Shown here piece by piece: positions 49,971 through 56,819 of a stretch of DNA of 64,000 bases. Every line of letters begins with the position of its first letter. Within the stretch, counting starts at the first letter, position 1. This DNA is from a virus, in the IMG/VR virus record IMGVR_UViG_3300049856_000265, positions 21,555 to 85,554 of that record; one strand, 5' to 3'. Under the pieces are notes generated by a model, which worked only from the letters and a program-made list of their open reading frames with translations, was not told where the DNA came from and did not search any database. A program made the position numbers and the translations under genes.

Positions 49971-49976
49971 AAAAGT

Positions 49977-50129
49977 ATGACTGTACTTGAACTTATTACG
50001 CAACTAATTGAACTAGAAGAGCAACATCCTGGTAAGACTGTAAAAGGACAACTGAACTTTGGCCCAGCTCCTAATGAACTAATAGGTGGTCTTTTGCTTT
50101 GGGAGTTTCCTAATGATGATATTGAGTAA
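49977..50129 (+). CDS. Small acidic protein, first rightward early-type gene
   Basis: 50 residues, acidic, amphipathic start (LELITQLIELEEQHPGK). No ribosome site; the promoter predicts a leaderless mRNA. It resembles small phage host-takeover proteins only in size and position. Confidence 0.6.
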   Translation: MTVLELITQLIELEEQHPGKTVKGQLNFGPAPNELIGGLLLWEFPNDDIE

Positions 50130-50340
50130 CTTTATACTACTCGCGGGCCTGGCATCGCCCGATCCTCGTACCTTAGTCTGCACGATAGCCTACTCTTCAT
50201 ACTATGCTGGTTGTATTGAACAACATTACGGTAAGGGTCTAGATGAGCAAGCTATCCAAAAGGTACTTAAAGAATGTAAAGCTAAGGCTCAAGGATTTAC
50301 TAAAGCTTTAGACGTGTGTAAAGATGCTAAGTTCGATTAG
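50113..50340 (+). CDS. Small secreted protein
   Basis: 75 residues from ATG 50113 (GGGAG site); ATG 50116 also fits. A signal peptide (ILSNFILLAGLAS) precedes a helical mature part with four Cys. Overlaps the previous gene by 17 nt. Confidence 0.55.
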   Translation: MMILSNFILLAGLASPDPRTLVCTIAYSSYYAGCIEQHYGKGLDEQAIQKVLKECKAKAQGFTKALDVCKDAKFD

Positions 50341-50440
50341 ACGGCCTACGAGCCTCAAGGCTAAGACTTAAGGTAGGAGTCTAGGCCAACCTACTCAAGC
50401 AGATTAGAAGATAGCCTAGGGGCGTATAGACGGCGGGCTT
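50341..50440 (+). other. Hairpin-rich intergenic stretch
   Basis: Contains AGCCT-ca-AGGCT, GACTTAAGGTAGGAGTC, and repeated CCTAC/GTAGG and GGCCT/AGGCC pairs that can nest. It may end the upstream transcript or form a small RNA. No T run, so not a classical terminator. Confidence 0.4.
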
Positions 50441-50445
50441 AGTCA

Positions 50446-50474
50446 TTGACTATACATTATCCAAAAGGTATACT
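50446..50474 (+). promoter_or_regulatory. Leaderless-type promoter
   Basis: TTGACT (50446-50451), 17 bp, TATACT (50469-50474), then 6 nt to ATG 50481. Confidence 0.72.
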
Positions 50475-50480
50475 AAACCT

Positions 50481-50753
50481 ATGACTAGGAATACCGATCT
50501 AGAATACAAACTTAACTATCACATACTTAAGAGCGTTAAGGCTAAGTATCATCTTAAGAATACTAAGTGTAGGACCGTGCACCTAGGAGACCTTAATCGT
50601 GAAATAGGCTTAGGTCTTAGGCTTAAAGACGAACCTAGCTGTAAGCTAGTCTTTAAGACGCTATTTGCTATGTGGATTGATAATAAATGCTTTGAACTGT
50701 ATCCTGAACCGTCTTGGGTATGGGAACTATACTTTGACCTTAAGGATCTATAA
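50481..50753 (+). CDS. Hypothetical protein, leaderless
   Basis: 90 residues, basic, with a Trp-rich C-terminus (PEPSWVWELYFDLKDL). Not recognised. Its stop overlaps the next ATG by one base. Confidence 0.65.
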   Translation: MTRNTDLEYKLNYHILKSVKAKYHLKNTKCRTVHLGDLNREIGLGLRLKDEPSCKLVFKTLFAMWIDNKCFELYPEPSWVWELYFDLKDL

Positions 50754-50989
50754 TGTTTAATCTACTGTTTATAGCTATGTCCATGTCTGCCCCGCTTTTT
50801 AAAGTAGGGGATACCGTAATTGTACAAGATAGTGAATTCGCTAACTGTTCAGCTATAGTTGCTGAAGTTTATGAACCACCTGGTCAAAATAGATATGACG
50901 TAGATGTCTTTAAATGTCCTACTCGCTGGTTTAAGGGTATGAGGCGTTTAAAAGATGTACCTGAAAACTTCTTATCCTTGCCACGCTAA
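50753..50989 (+). CDS. Small SH3-like hypothetical protein
   Basis: 78 residues; after a hydrophobic start, FKVGDTVIVQDSEFANCSAI reads like an SH3/KOW barrel. AAGGAT site and TAATG overlap. A later Met (SAPLFKVGD) is a possible start. Confidence 0.55.
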   Translation: MFNLLFIAMSMSAPLFKVGDTVIVQDSEFANCSAIVAEVYEPPGQNRYDVDVFKCPTRWFKGMRRLKDVPENFLSLPR

Positions 50990-50990
50990 A

Positions 50991-50997
50991 ACAAATA
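50991..50997 (+). repeat. AACAAATA element, copy 6
   Basis: ACAAATA lies 15 nt before ATG 51006. Confidence 0.5.
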
Positions 50998-51005
50998 TTG
51001 TTTAC

Positions 51006-51206
51006 ATGGAAACCTTGCTCTTTATTGGATTACTAATAGCTTTTACCTTCATCCTTAGGACTGCCTTTAAGGGGCCTGGCCTAGGGATGGGAGGTGCCGC
51101 GTGTCATGAGAAGCGCGAACCTCACAAGTGGACTTGGGTTAAGCATGAAGGTAATGACCGCTTGCGGTGCGCTAAGTGCGGCGACATCTTTGGTGTAGAC
51201 AAATAA
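51006..51206 (+). CDS. Membrane-anchored zinc-ribbon protein
   Basis: 66 residues from ATG 51006, chosen because of the AACAAATA element; the frame opens at 50955 inside the previous gene. One N-terminal membrane helix (LLFIGLLIAFTFIL), then C-x-H and CAKCG suggesting a zinc ribbon facing the cytoplasm. Confidence 0.6.
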   Translation: METLLFIGLLIAFTFILRTAFKGPGLGMGGAACHEKREPHKWTWVKHEGNDRLRCAKCGDIFGVDK

Positions 51207-51224
51207 GCATAGCCACGTTATACT
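51196..51224 (+). promoter_or_regulatory. Leaderless-type promoter
   Basis: TAGACA (51196-51201), 17 bp, TATACT (51219-51224), then 6 nt to ATG 51231. Confidence 0.7.
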
Positions 51225-51230
51225 AAGGCT

Positions 51231-51665
51231 ATGAATTGGTTTAAACGTAAGAATAAAGCATTACCCGCCGTTTCAAACGTCATGACAGCTGAGGCCGCCC
51301 GTAAGGCTTCACAACTTGCCAAGATGCAAGTAGAGCTAGAGAGCCTTCAACAAGCTAAAGAAGAGTATTCAAATTTGTTGAGTTTAATCAATGTTGAAAT
51401 TTTGGCAGGAGCTTCTCAGGTTAAGGTAGCTATACTTAATTTACAGTTCCATAATCTAGTTAACCTTAGTCATCGTGTAGAGCTTAAGGGTATTTATTTC
51501 CATAAAGAACTAGGACTTAATGTAGCTCAAACTTATATTATTACTGAGCTTAAGAAGCTAGGCTACCAAGTAGTACTTCGTAATATTTCAATGCCCGTGC
51601 ATAGGATCGTTGGCGATGCTCCTAGCCTTTTTGCTGGACATGAGTTGCTCATCTCATGGGGCTAG
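51231..51665 (+). CDS. Hypothetical protein, leaderless
   Basis: 144 residues: coiled-coil start (AARKASQLAKMQVELESLQQ), then an alpha/beta part. Not recognised. It ends overlapping the convergent gene by 4 nt. Confidence 0.65.
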   Translation: MNWFKRKNKALPAVSNVMTAEAARKASQLAKMQVELESLQQAKEEYSNLLSLINVEILAGASQVKVAILNLQFHNLVNLSHRVELKGIYFHKELGLNVAQTYIITELKKLGYQVVLRNISMPVHRIVGDAPSLFAGHELLISWG

Positions 51666-51919
51666 TCGTCAGCTAAGGCTCTGGCTCGATTAGGATTAAT
51701 TCTAGTCTTACGTAAAACTCTATTTACAAAAGGCGAACGTTCCCAATTCTTTTGGCTAAAATCAAATCCATAACCATCTTGATATATAGCAAAAGCGTTT
51801 AATCTGGTACTGTGTGAGTTATTAAAAGATGCGTCAGCACTGTTATAACGATCAAGCGGGTAGTCTAGATCCTGCTCTAGTTCTTTATTTATATATTTCC
51901 AATTAAAAGGCTTAGTCAT
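51662..51919 (-). CDS. Hypothetical protein
   Basis: 85 residues from ATG 51919; Asn/Arg-rich. Not recognised. It overlaps the upstream gene by 8 nt. Confidence 0.55.
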   Translation of the reverse strand: MTKPFNWKYINKELEQDLDYPLDRYNSADASFNNSHSTRLNAFAIYQDGYGFDFSQKNWERSPFVNRVLRKTRINPNRARALADD

Positions 51920-52130
51920 TGGAAAACCTTTTAACCATAGAATTACTGGCATCCGCAATTCGTCCTGGATTAGTTTCTTTGCGCTCGCGACGATCTTGGT
52001 GTATAGTAATTTCAGATAAAGTACAGTAAAAAGATGTTAACATAATTAGAGATTTAGTATTATAATGACGTGTTTCTAAATGCTTTAATCGTTGATTATG
52101 TAATAAAGAAGTACCCTTAAGACTAATCAT
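51912..52130 (-). CDS. Hypothetical basic protein
   Basis: 72 residues from ATG 52130, overlapping the AAA+ stop by 8 nt. Arg/His/Lys-rich. Not recognised. Confidence 0.5.
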   Translation of the reverse strand: MISLKGTSLLHNQRLKHLETRHYNTKSLIMLTSFYCTLSEITIHQDRRERKETNPGRIADASNSMVKRFSND

Positions 52131-53112
52131 TAAAACTACTACCAATTCCCATACTCTTTTGATTACTAAATCCCTTAGTAGCACGGGACGATTGCGCAAA
52201 GAGCTGAAGCATTGCTTCTTCTAGCGTAATATCGTAAAGAGCTGAACGAATAACTACTTCTTTTACATGGGCCACGCTAAAGTTATTATATTTATTATCT
52301 TGGATGGCCAGTTTAGAGGACTCAGTAGCCTTACCTTGACTGAAGAACTCAAGAAATTTAGCGCGAAACTCAGCAGAAGGGCGCTTAACTTCCATCACAT
52401 CGTCAAAACGTTGAGGACGATTAGTCAAGTTTTCAAGAAAGTTCTCTGGATAGTTAGTAGTAGCTAGAATCATTGTAGGAATTGTGAAAGTCTTCTCGAC
52501 GTTATCCAAAAGAGACAAAAGACTGGACTCAGAATAGCGTCTGCCGCCATCTGCATTTTCAACTCCACCCAAATCTTCAATGATAAGGAAAAGTTTAGTA
52601 ACTTTATTCGTAGCATATTCAAATCTTTTAATAAAATCCTTAACATGACGTGCTTCATACTTATCGCTAGGCCAGATCACGATACAAGTATCTTCTTTTT
52701 GAGCATACTCATTACAAACTTTAGAGATAGTTTGGCTCTTACCACATCCTGGTGCGCCATAAAGCAAAATAGCACGTTTAGGATCCATGTTGTAGAGTTT
52801 ATAAACATCAAGTTTATTAAAGAATGTATTAATTTTATTAGAAATATCCTTAGTTGAGATGTATTCTTCAAGGATATTAGCTGAAGTAAAGCCTGATTGC
52901 TGAAGAACCATCTTTTGATTTTCAATTGCAATAGTAAAAATTCCAGCACTTACTGAATAGGTTTCGACAATATGCGTAGGAGCTTCGACGAACTCCCATT
53001 GTACAAAACGATCATCGCTTGTAAAAAGACTAAAGTCTGATTCGGTGATCTTATCGCCTTCTTTTACATTTTTAATATCCGTAACTGATTTCACTTTAAA
53101 GAAGTTTGACAT
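52123..53112 (-). CDS. AAA+ ATPase
   Basis: 329 residues from ATG 53112. Walker A GAPGCGKSQ (about 119-127), Walker B LFLIIEDLGG, sensor 1 LATTNYPEN and an arginine-finger region NRPQRFDDV. The middle resembles BCS1/FtsH-type remodellers rather than clamp loaders. The N-terminal 110 residues are unassigned and may select substrate. Overlapping small genes suggest an operon with the nucleotide enzymes upstream. Confidence 0.8.
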   Translation of the reverse strand: MSNFFKVKSVTDIKNVKEGDKITESDFSLFTSDDRFVQWEFVEAPTHIVETYSVSAGIFTIAIENQKMVLQQSGFTSANILEEYISTKDISNKINTFFNKLDVYKLYNMDPKRAILLYGAPGCGKSQTISKVCNEYAQKEDTCIVIWPSDKYEARHVKDFIKRFEYATNKVTKLFLIIEDLGGVENADGGRRYSESSLLSLLDNVEKTFTIPTMILATTNYPENFLENLTNRPQRFDDVMEVKRPSAEFRAKFLEFFSQGKATESSKLAIQDNKYNNFSVAHVKEVVIRSALYDITLEEAMLQLFAQSSRATKGFSNQKSMGIGSSFND

Positions 53113-53114
53113 AA

Positions 53115-53327
53115 TTAAGACTGTCTCCACTTTTCATACATTACCCATTTAGTAACAAAATCTACAAGATCTAGCCAAGTATTATTAGGATCAGCTAACC
53201 ATTTTAGATAGGTCTTAACTAAGAGAGTTTGAGTTCCTCTTTCAACTATAGTAGGATACATCTGACAAACCACTGAAAGTTCTACCTTAAGAAGCGGATC
53301 AGCTCCTCTATCCCTTGGCTTGCTCAT
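53115..53327 (-). CDS. Hypothetical protein
   Basis: 70 residues, helical, Trp-rich C-terminus. I associate DPLLKVELSVVCQMYP-like starts with unnamed phage proteins of this size. It ends 2 nt before the AAA+ start. Confidence 0.55.
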   Translation of the reverse strand: MSKPRDRGADPLLKVELSVVCQMYPTIVERGTQTLLVKTYLKWLADPNNTWLDLVDFVTKWVMYEKWRQS

Positions 53328-53481
53328 TCTTGGCTTTCAAATGAGCTTCGTGAGCTTCTTGTTCTGTTCGAAAATATCCAAGATGCTTGAGTTTACCTTC
53401 TACACGTAGAACTGCCTTGTACTTTTTGATACGACGGTTGGCTTCGAAGCTTACTCCTGTAAGATATTTAGGCTTGTTCAT
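53308..53481 (-). CDS. Stand-alone AP2-domain DNA-binding protein
   Basis: 57 residues. TGVSFEANRRIKKYKAVLRV, then GKLKHLGYFRTEQEAHEAH, follows the AP2/ERF three-strand-plus-helix pattern. In phages this domain is usually fused to HNH nucleases; here it is alone, perhaps a regulator or a remnant of one. Overlaps both neighbours. Confidence 0.65.
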   Translation of the reverse strand: MNKPKYLTGVSFEANRRIKKYKAVLRVEGKLKHLGYFRTEQEAHEAHLKAKNEQAKG

Positions 53482-53996
53482 TTGAAATCTTTAAAACTCT
53501 TTGAAGCTTGAGGACCTGTATCATTCATGTACTTACCTGAATAGGTTGTGCTTTCGCCCTTCTCTTCTGAGTAGGCGATTTGCCCTATTTTCATACCTGC
53601 ATAAACTCGAACTGGGCGCACCACAGCTAACTCCAAAGTAAGTTTTCCGGCGTATCCTGAATCAATAAAACCCGCTGTAATATGAACAAAAAGTCCAAGA
53701 CGGCCAAGACTAGACTTACCGTAAAGTACGCCTACTAGGCTTTTAGCTTCGGTAAATTCATTAACTGAACCGATATACAGCTCGCCAGGATGGAGTACTA
53801 GACCTTCTTCAGGAATACTCACTTCTCTTGTAGGATTTGTACGTTTAGGATCTAGAATAGGATCTGTGTACATCAGAAGTTTAGGAGCAAGTGTAAGATC
53901 ATACGAATCAGGATTCAGATTTTCTTCTACAAAAGGCATGATCGTAATCTGGCCCTTTTCCATACGCTTTTTAATCTCAGTTTTAGTAAGAATCAT
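53478..53996 (-). CDS. dcd: dCTP deaminase / dUTPase family enzyme
   Basis: 172 residues. GKSSLGRLGLFVHITAGFID and SGYAGKLTLEL (E122 likely catalytic) match the trimeric dCTP deaminase-dUTPase fold; YSGKYMNDTGPQASKSFK fits the C-terminal lid. It would yield dUTP or dUMP for ThyX. Lys replaces the usual Arg in RSS. Confidence 0.82.
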   Translation of the reverse strand: MILTKTEIKKRMEKGQITIMPFVEENLNPDSYDLTLAPKLLMYTDPILDPKRTNPTREVSIPEEGLVLHPGELYIGSVNEFTEAKSLVGVLYGKSSLGRLGLFVHITAGFIDSGYAGKLTLELAVVRPVRVYAGMKIGQIAYSEEKGESTTYSGKYMNDTGPQASKSFKDFK

Positions 53997-54247
53997 GAGT
54001 TCTCCTTAGCTGCATCTTCTGCTTCCTGCTTAGCAATAATCTCCCTAAGCTGGGCAATACGTGCAGTCTGTTCAGCCATAGGCAATTTAAGCATGCCTCG
54101 AATAAAACGACGCTGGTTATTTACCAATTCCAAACGACTAGCATTAGTTATCGGAGCAATCTGTCCGGTAATGTCAGTAGTGTCGTAAAGTCCCATACGT
54201 TCAGCTAATTCTGTAAAAGTCCTACGGTTTTTAAAATTAGTTTTCAT
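53993..54247 (-). CDS. Hypothetical helical protein
   Basis: 84 residues, helical, basic start and acidic tail. Overlaps dcd by 4 nt. Not recognised. Confidence 0.6.
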   Translation of the reverse strand: MKTNFKNRRTFTELAERMGLYDTTDITGQIAPITNASRLELVNNQRRFIRGMLKLPMAEQTARIAQLREIIAKQEAEDAAKENS

Positions 54248-54249
54248 TA

Positions 54250-54381
54250 TTAGATAATTTCCTTCAACAAGATTCCCATGGCCACAAGTTGCAACACAAT
54301 TGCAGATATACTATGATTAGTAAATAAACATAACCAACCTGCAGTACTTAAAGTAACCCCAATATACCAAGCTTTACTCAT
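54250..54381 (-). CDS. Small two-helix membrane protein
   Basis: 43 residues with hydrophobic helices at about 5-20 and 25-43. It begins immediately after the protease stop (TAAATG). Confidence 0.55.
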   Translation of the reverse strand: MSKAWYIGVTLSTAGWLCLFTNHSISAIVLQLVAMGILLKEII

Positions 54382-55092
54382 TTAATAAACCTTTAAAAAT
54401 TCTACAACAGATTCAAGAGGAATAAGAATACCCCAGTTAACACTATTATCACCAGCGTACAGCACTCCAGTAAGGTGTCCCCAGAAATTCACTACTGGGC
54501 TGCCACTATTTCCGCCAAAAGCTGGTATATTTGTAAAGGCTGAATGATTAACTTCTACGCAAACGTTTCCGTAAAGCGTAGCTACGTTTTTATACATTCC
54601 TATTTCTTCTTTGCAAGGCTCTTCACTAACCATTACAGCGACTTCACCATATCCAATAAGCTCACCTTTTGAAAGGGTGAGCGGCATAAGTCTGGGATGC
54701 CCAACTAATCCAAGTTCTTCTCCAATACGAACACTACCAGCAATACTAACTCCAGTCATTCCAGGTACTTTATCAAGTAAACAAAGATCTGCTTTATTAT
54801 ACTTCTCAACTACGCGAAGAGGAATAGGACGTCGGTCTGCAGTCTTAGCATAAACAATACCTTGCTCATTAGCAAGCGCACATACATGTGCATTAGTTAA
54901 TGTAAGCACGTCTCCAGAAGGAGTTTGAATAGCAAAACCTGTTCCACCCGAAGTCTGTGCTTCGTTAGTTAACATTACTACCTGAGATCCAACTTTATTA
55001 CGAATATAATTACCATGCCATTGTGGAGCTTTTACTCCAATAATGCCAATAACTATTACTGTTGCTAGAAACTTTAGAGATCTTTTAATCAT
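54382..55092 (-). CDS. Trypsin-like (S1/DegP-type) serine protease, exported
   Basis: 236 residues. A hydrophobic N-terminal segment (about 9-22) acts as signal or anchor. The triad is visible: H69 (LTNAHVC), D102 (KADLCLLD) and S196 (GGNSGSPV). No PDZ domain. Together with the secreted subtilase it gives the phage two exported proteases. Own promoter at 55134-55162. Confidence 0.82.
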   Translation of the reverse strand: MIKRSLKFLATVIVIGIIGVKAPQWHGNYIRNKVGSQVVMLTNEAQTSGGTGFAIQTPSGDVLTLTNAHVCALANEQGIVYAKTADRRPIPLRVVEKYNKADLCLLDKVPGMTGVSIAGSVRIGEELGLVGHPRLMPLTLSKGELIGYGEVAVMVSEEPCKEEIGMYKNVATLYGNVCVEVNHSAFTNIPAFGGNSGSPVVNFWGHLTGVLYAGDNSVNWGILIPLESVVEFLKVY

Positions 55093-55133
55093 TATTTTAA
55101 ACCTTTTCCATAGTTTTAAGTGTTTATATCCTA

Positions 55134-55162
55134 AGAATAGCGTAACCTTCTAACCTTGTCAA
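55134..55162 (-). promoter_or_regulatory. Promoter of the trypsin-like protease operon
   Basis: Minus strand TTGACA (55157-55162), 17 bp, TATTCT (55134-55139). A leader of roughly 35 nt follows. Confidence 0.7.
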
Positions 55163-55176
55163 TACTTTATAAATGT

Positions 55177-55205
55177 TTGACAATAATTGTTCAGGCTGGT
55201 AATCT
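55177..55205 (+). promoter_or_regulatory. Rightward late-region promoter 1
   Basis: TTGACA (55177-55182), 17 bp, TAATCT (55200-55205). The expected RNA begins with a CCCATCTGGG hairpin; no sizeable ORF follows before promoter 2. Confidence 0.65.
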
Positions 55206-55306
55206 AAAAATAGAGCCCATCTGGGTCGGCTATAGCTGTGCCCGCGCTAATGTATTATTCTTCTATGCTCATTCTATAAACATTCTTGGATTAATACATA
55301 TTATCC

Positions 55307-55336
55307 TTGACAAGAATTCTTAGATATTGGTATACT
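55307..55336 (+). promoter_or_regulatory. Rightward late-region promoter 2
   Basis: TTGACA (55307-55312), 18 bp, TATACT (55331-55336). Its RNA holds CTCTT-CCTG-AAGAG and GAGC-TTGAC-GCTC hairpins and a 15-codon ORF (ATG 55405), possibly a leader peptide. Confidence 0.65.
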
Positions 55337-55466
55337 AAGCTTACGAACGACTCTTCCTGAAGAGGATCGCTTCGAGCTTGACGCTCTACGCTACAGTCTA
55401 AGTCATGGCAAAAGAGACTCTGAAGAAGATCAATAGTAAGCTTAAGGCTTAAGTATAGCTTTAATC

Positions 55467-55495
55467 TTGACATGACTTTAAACATAGACTATCCT
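55467..55495 (+). promoter_or_regulatory. Rightward late-region promoter 3, near-leaderless
   Basis: TTGACA (55467-55472), 17 bp, TATCCT (55490-55495), 8 nt to ATG 55504. Confidence 0.7.
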
Positions 55496-55503
55496 TAGAA
55501 TAT

Positions 55504-55794
55504 ATGGAATTTAGTACTGAGAACATTAAAGATCTGCTAAAGGCTGCCCGGCCTATTATGGTGTTAGTCTCAAATGCTAGCTCTGAGTCTGAACGAATGC
55601 TTATTTTGCATTCTTATGCTGAAGTAGTAGCTGGGATTAATGATATTCTCGTGGCTATTTCAACTGCGGTTGATCCTTTGGAGCGAAGCGCTGCTATTGA
55701 AGCTGTGGATCAAGGTATTAGGGACTTGGCTTTAGGTATGGCACCTTTTAGTGGTGATTTTAATGGATCGGGTCCTAGTGGGATGACTAACTAA
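55504..55794 (+). CDS. Hypothetical protein
   Basis: 96 residues, helical, acidic, Gly-rich tail. No ribosome site; the promoter puts the RNA start within 1-2 nt of the ATG. First gene of the rightward packaging/structural block; not recognised. Confidence 0.65.
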   Translation: MEFSTENIKDLLKAARPIMVLVSNASSESERMLILHSYAEVVAGINDILVAISTAVDPLERSAAIEAVDQGIRDLALGMAPFSGDFNGSGPSGMTN

Positions 55795-55955
55795 ACAAAT
55801 ATATTTAGAGTAGTTGACCAATACAGATAAGCCCATGCGTGGGACGGCCTAAGGCCAAAATAGCTGGTTTACGGTGTAAGACTCGTATTATAAACCTACC
55901 TCATAATGAGATGGTTTGAACTAAAGTCTACCTCCTTTTGGAGATGACAAGGAGA
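55795..55955 (+). promoter_or_regulatory. AACAAATA element (copy 7) and hairpin-rich leader
   Basis: ACAAATA (55795-55801) opens a 160-nt leader with stacked hairpins: CCCA-TGCG-TGGG, GGCC-TAA-GGCC, AAACC...GGTTT around CTCATAATGAG, and CTCC-TTTT-GGAG. A GGAG ribosome site follows before ATG 55965. Likely sets stability or translation of the packaging operon message. Confidence 0.5.
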
Positions 55956-55964
55956 TAAAGAATT

Positions 55965-56258
55965 ATGGATACAGCGCAACCCTCTACCCAATTGCCTAAA
56001 GATACATCTGAGATCATTTCGATTCCTCAGGTAGCTCAAGAAAAGCCTAAAGAAGTCTTGGAACTTGAGCAGGCACTCCGTGATGTTAATTCTTATAGTA
56101 TGGCTGTTGGAGCAGGTACTTACCCTGGTGCTCAAGTCAAAGCTATTAACGGTTTAATGGGCTTTCTTAAAGAAACCTTTGCCCAACTTGAACAAAAGTA
56201 TATTAACCATCCTCATATTCAAGAGTTGATGGCTCAAAGTAAAAAAGCTAATGGTTAA
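55965..56258 (+). CDS. Hypothetical protein of the packaging operon
   Basis: 97 residues, helical, Gln/Glu-rich (LELEQALRDVN, KETFAQLEQKY). Not recognised; overlaps the membrane protein gene by 8 nt. Confidence 0.65.
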   Translation: MDTAQPSTQLPKDTSEIISIPQVAQEKPKEVLELEQALRDVNSYSMAVGAGTYPGAQVKAINGLMGFLKETFAQLEQKYINHPHIQELMAQSKKANG

Positions 56259-56493
56259 AGATTACCTAATAGAAGGTCTCCTAATCGTCCTAGGAGCCCA
56301 GCTAGTGCATCTTCAGGCTACTGGACCGTGCGCAGCCTTAGCTATTGTCCTCGTTGCCTATAAGGCATTTAAAGAGGTCAGAACTACCGACGCGGCTAAA
56401 AAAGTAGAAGTATCGGATGATGGCGTTAAATCTAGGCTTTCAAGCATTGAAAATAAGCTAGCCCTTATGGGCGTATCTAAACGGACTATGTGA
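56251..56493 (+). CDS. Membrane protein with coiled coil
   Basis: 80 residues: an N-terminal hydrophobic helix (about 7-37) and a C-terminal coiled coil. Holin-like by size, but location before terminase is unusual for that. Confidence 0.6.
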   Translation: MVKDYLIEGLLIVLGAQLVHLQATGPCAALAIVLVAYKAFKEVRTTDAAKKVEVSDDGVKSRLSSIENKLALMGVSKRTM

Positions 56494-56819
56494 AAAAGCT
56501 CAAAAAAGACACGGTTTACCTGGAACCTAGCAGTACCGAGAGGGAGATTGCTGAGAATCAGTTAGAACGCCTTAGAATGATTTCTAGGGAACGTCTTATG
56601 ACCTTTGAAGAAGTCCGTATTTATGATATTTTAACTAAGAATTTGCTATTGGCTAAGGGCGAGGCCACGACGATCTCAGCTCAAAGTCAGCGGCTAGAGG
56701 AAGCTAAGACATTATCGGAAGATGTTTTGCTGAAGATTGCCCAATCAGTAGATGAGACTCTGGTAAATAGGTCATTAGATTTTGTAGATGACTCAGGACC
56801 CGAAAAAGACCCTAAATAG
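56490..56819 (+). CDS. Candidate small terminase subunit
   Basis: 109 residues, helical, charged (EIAENQLERLRMISRERLM). Position immediately before TerL, with a 32-nt overlap, is where TerS is normally found. No clear helix-turn-helix is visible, so the call is by context. Confidence 0.45.
   Translation: MKKLKKDTVYLEPSSTEREIAENQLERLRMISRERLMTFEEVRIYDILTKNLLLAKGEATTISAQSQRLEEAKTLSEDVLLKIAQSVDETLVNRSLDFVDDSGPEKDPK

Larger units (their letters stand above)
49576..49976. promoter_or_regulatory. Divergent control region between leftward and rightward blocks
   Basis: 400 bp with no convincing gene. It holds a G/C-rich core (about 49715-49830) containing GCGCGTACGCGT, a nested inverted repeat (GCAAGAA...TTCTTGC around ATGCC-T-GGCAT, 49762-49790), a G-run, and two TTGAGTAACTT words (49887, 49950). 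A leftward and a rightward promoter can be read. Origin activity is possible but unproven. Confidence 0.5.

Noticed and set aside
49701-50003. 100-codon leftward open frame in the divergent control region
   Set aside because: It overlaps a well-formed rightward promoter and the start of the 49977 gene; its repeated VTQ phrases come from the repeated GAGTAACT words, and the C-terminal half is low-complexity. I cannot fully exclude it.
50122-50133. TTGAGTAACTTT copy
   Set aside because: It lies within the coding overlap of two genes and no -35/-10 pair fits around it.
55965-56819. Capsid scaffold or major capsid gene
   Set aside because: The genes here are only 80-109 residues and not capsid-like; no major capsid candidate is present in this window.
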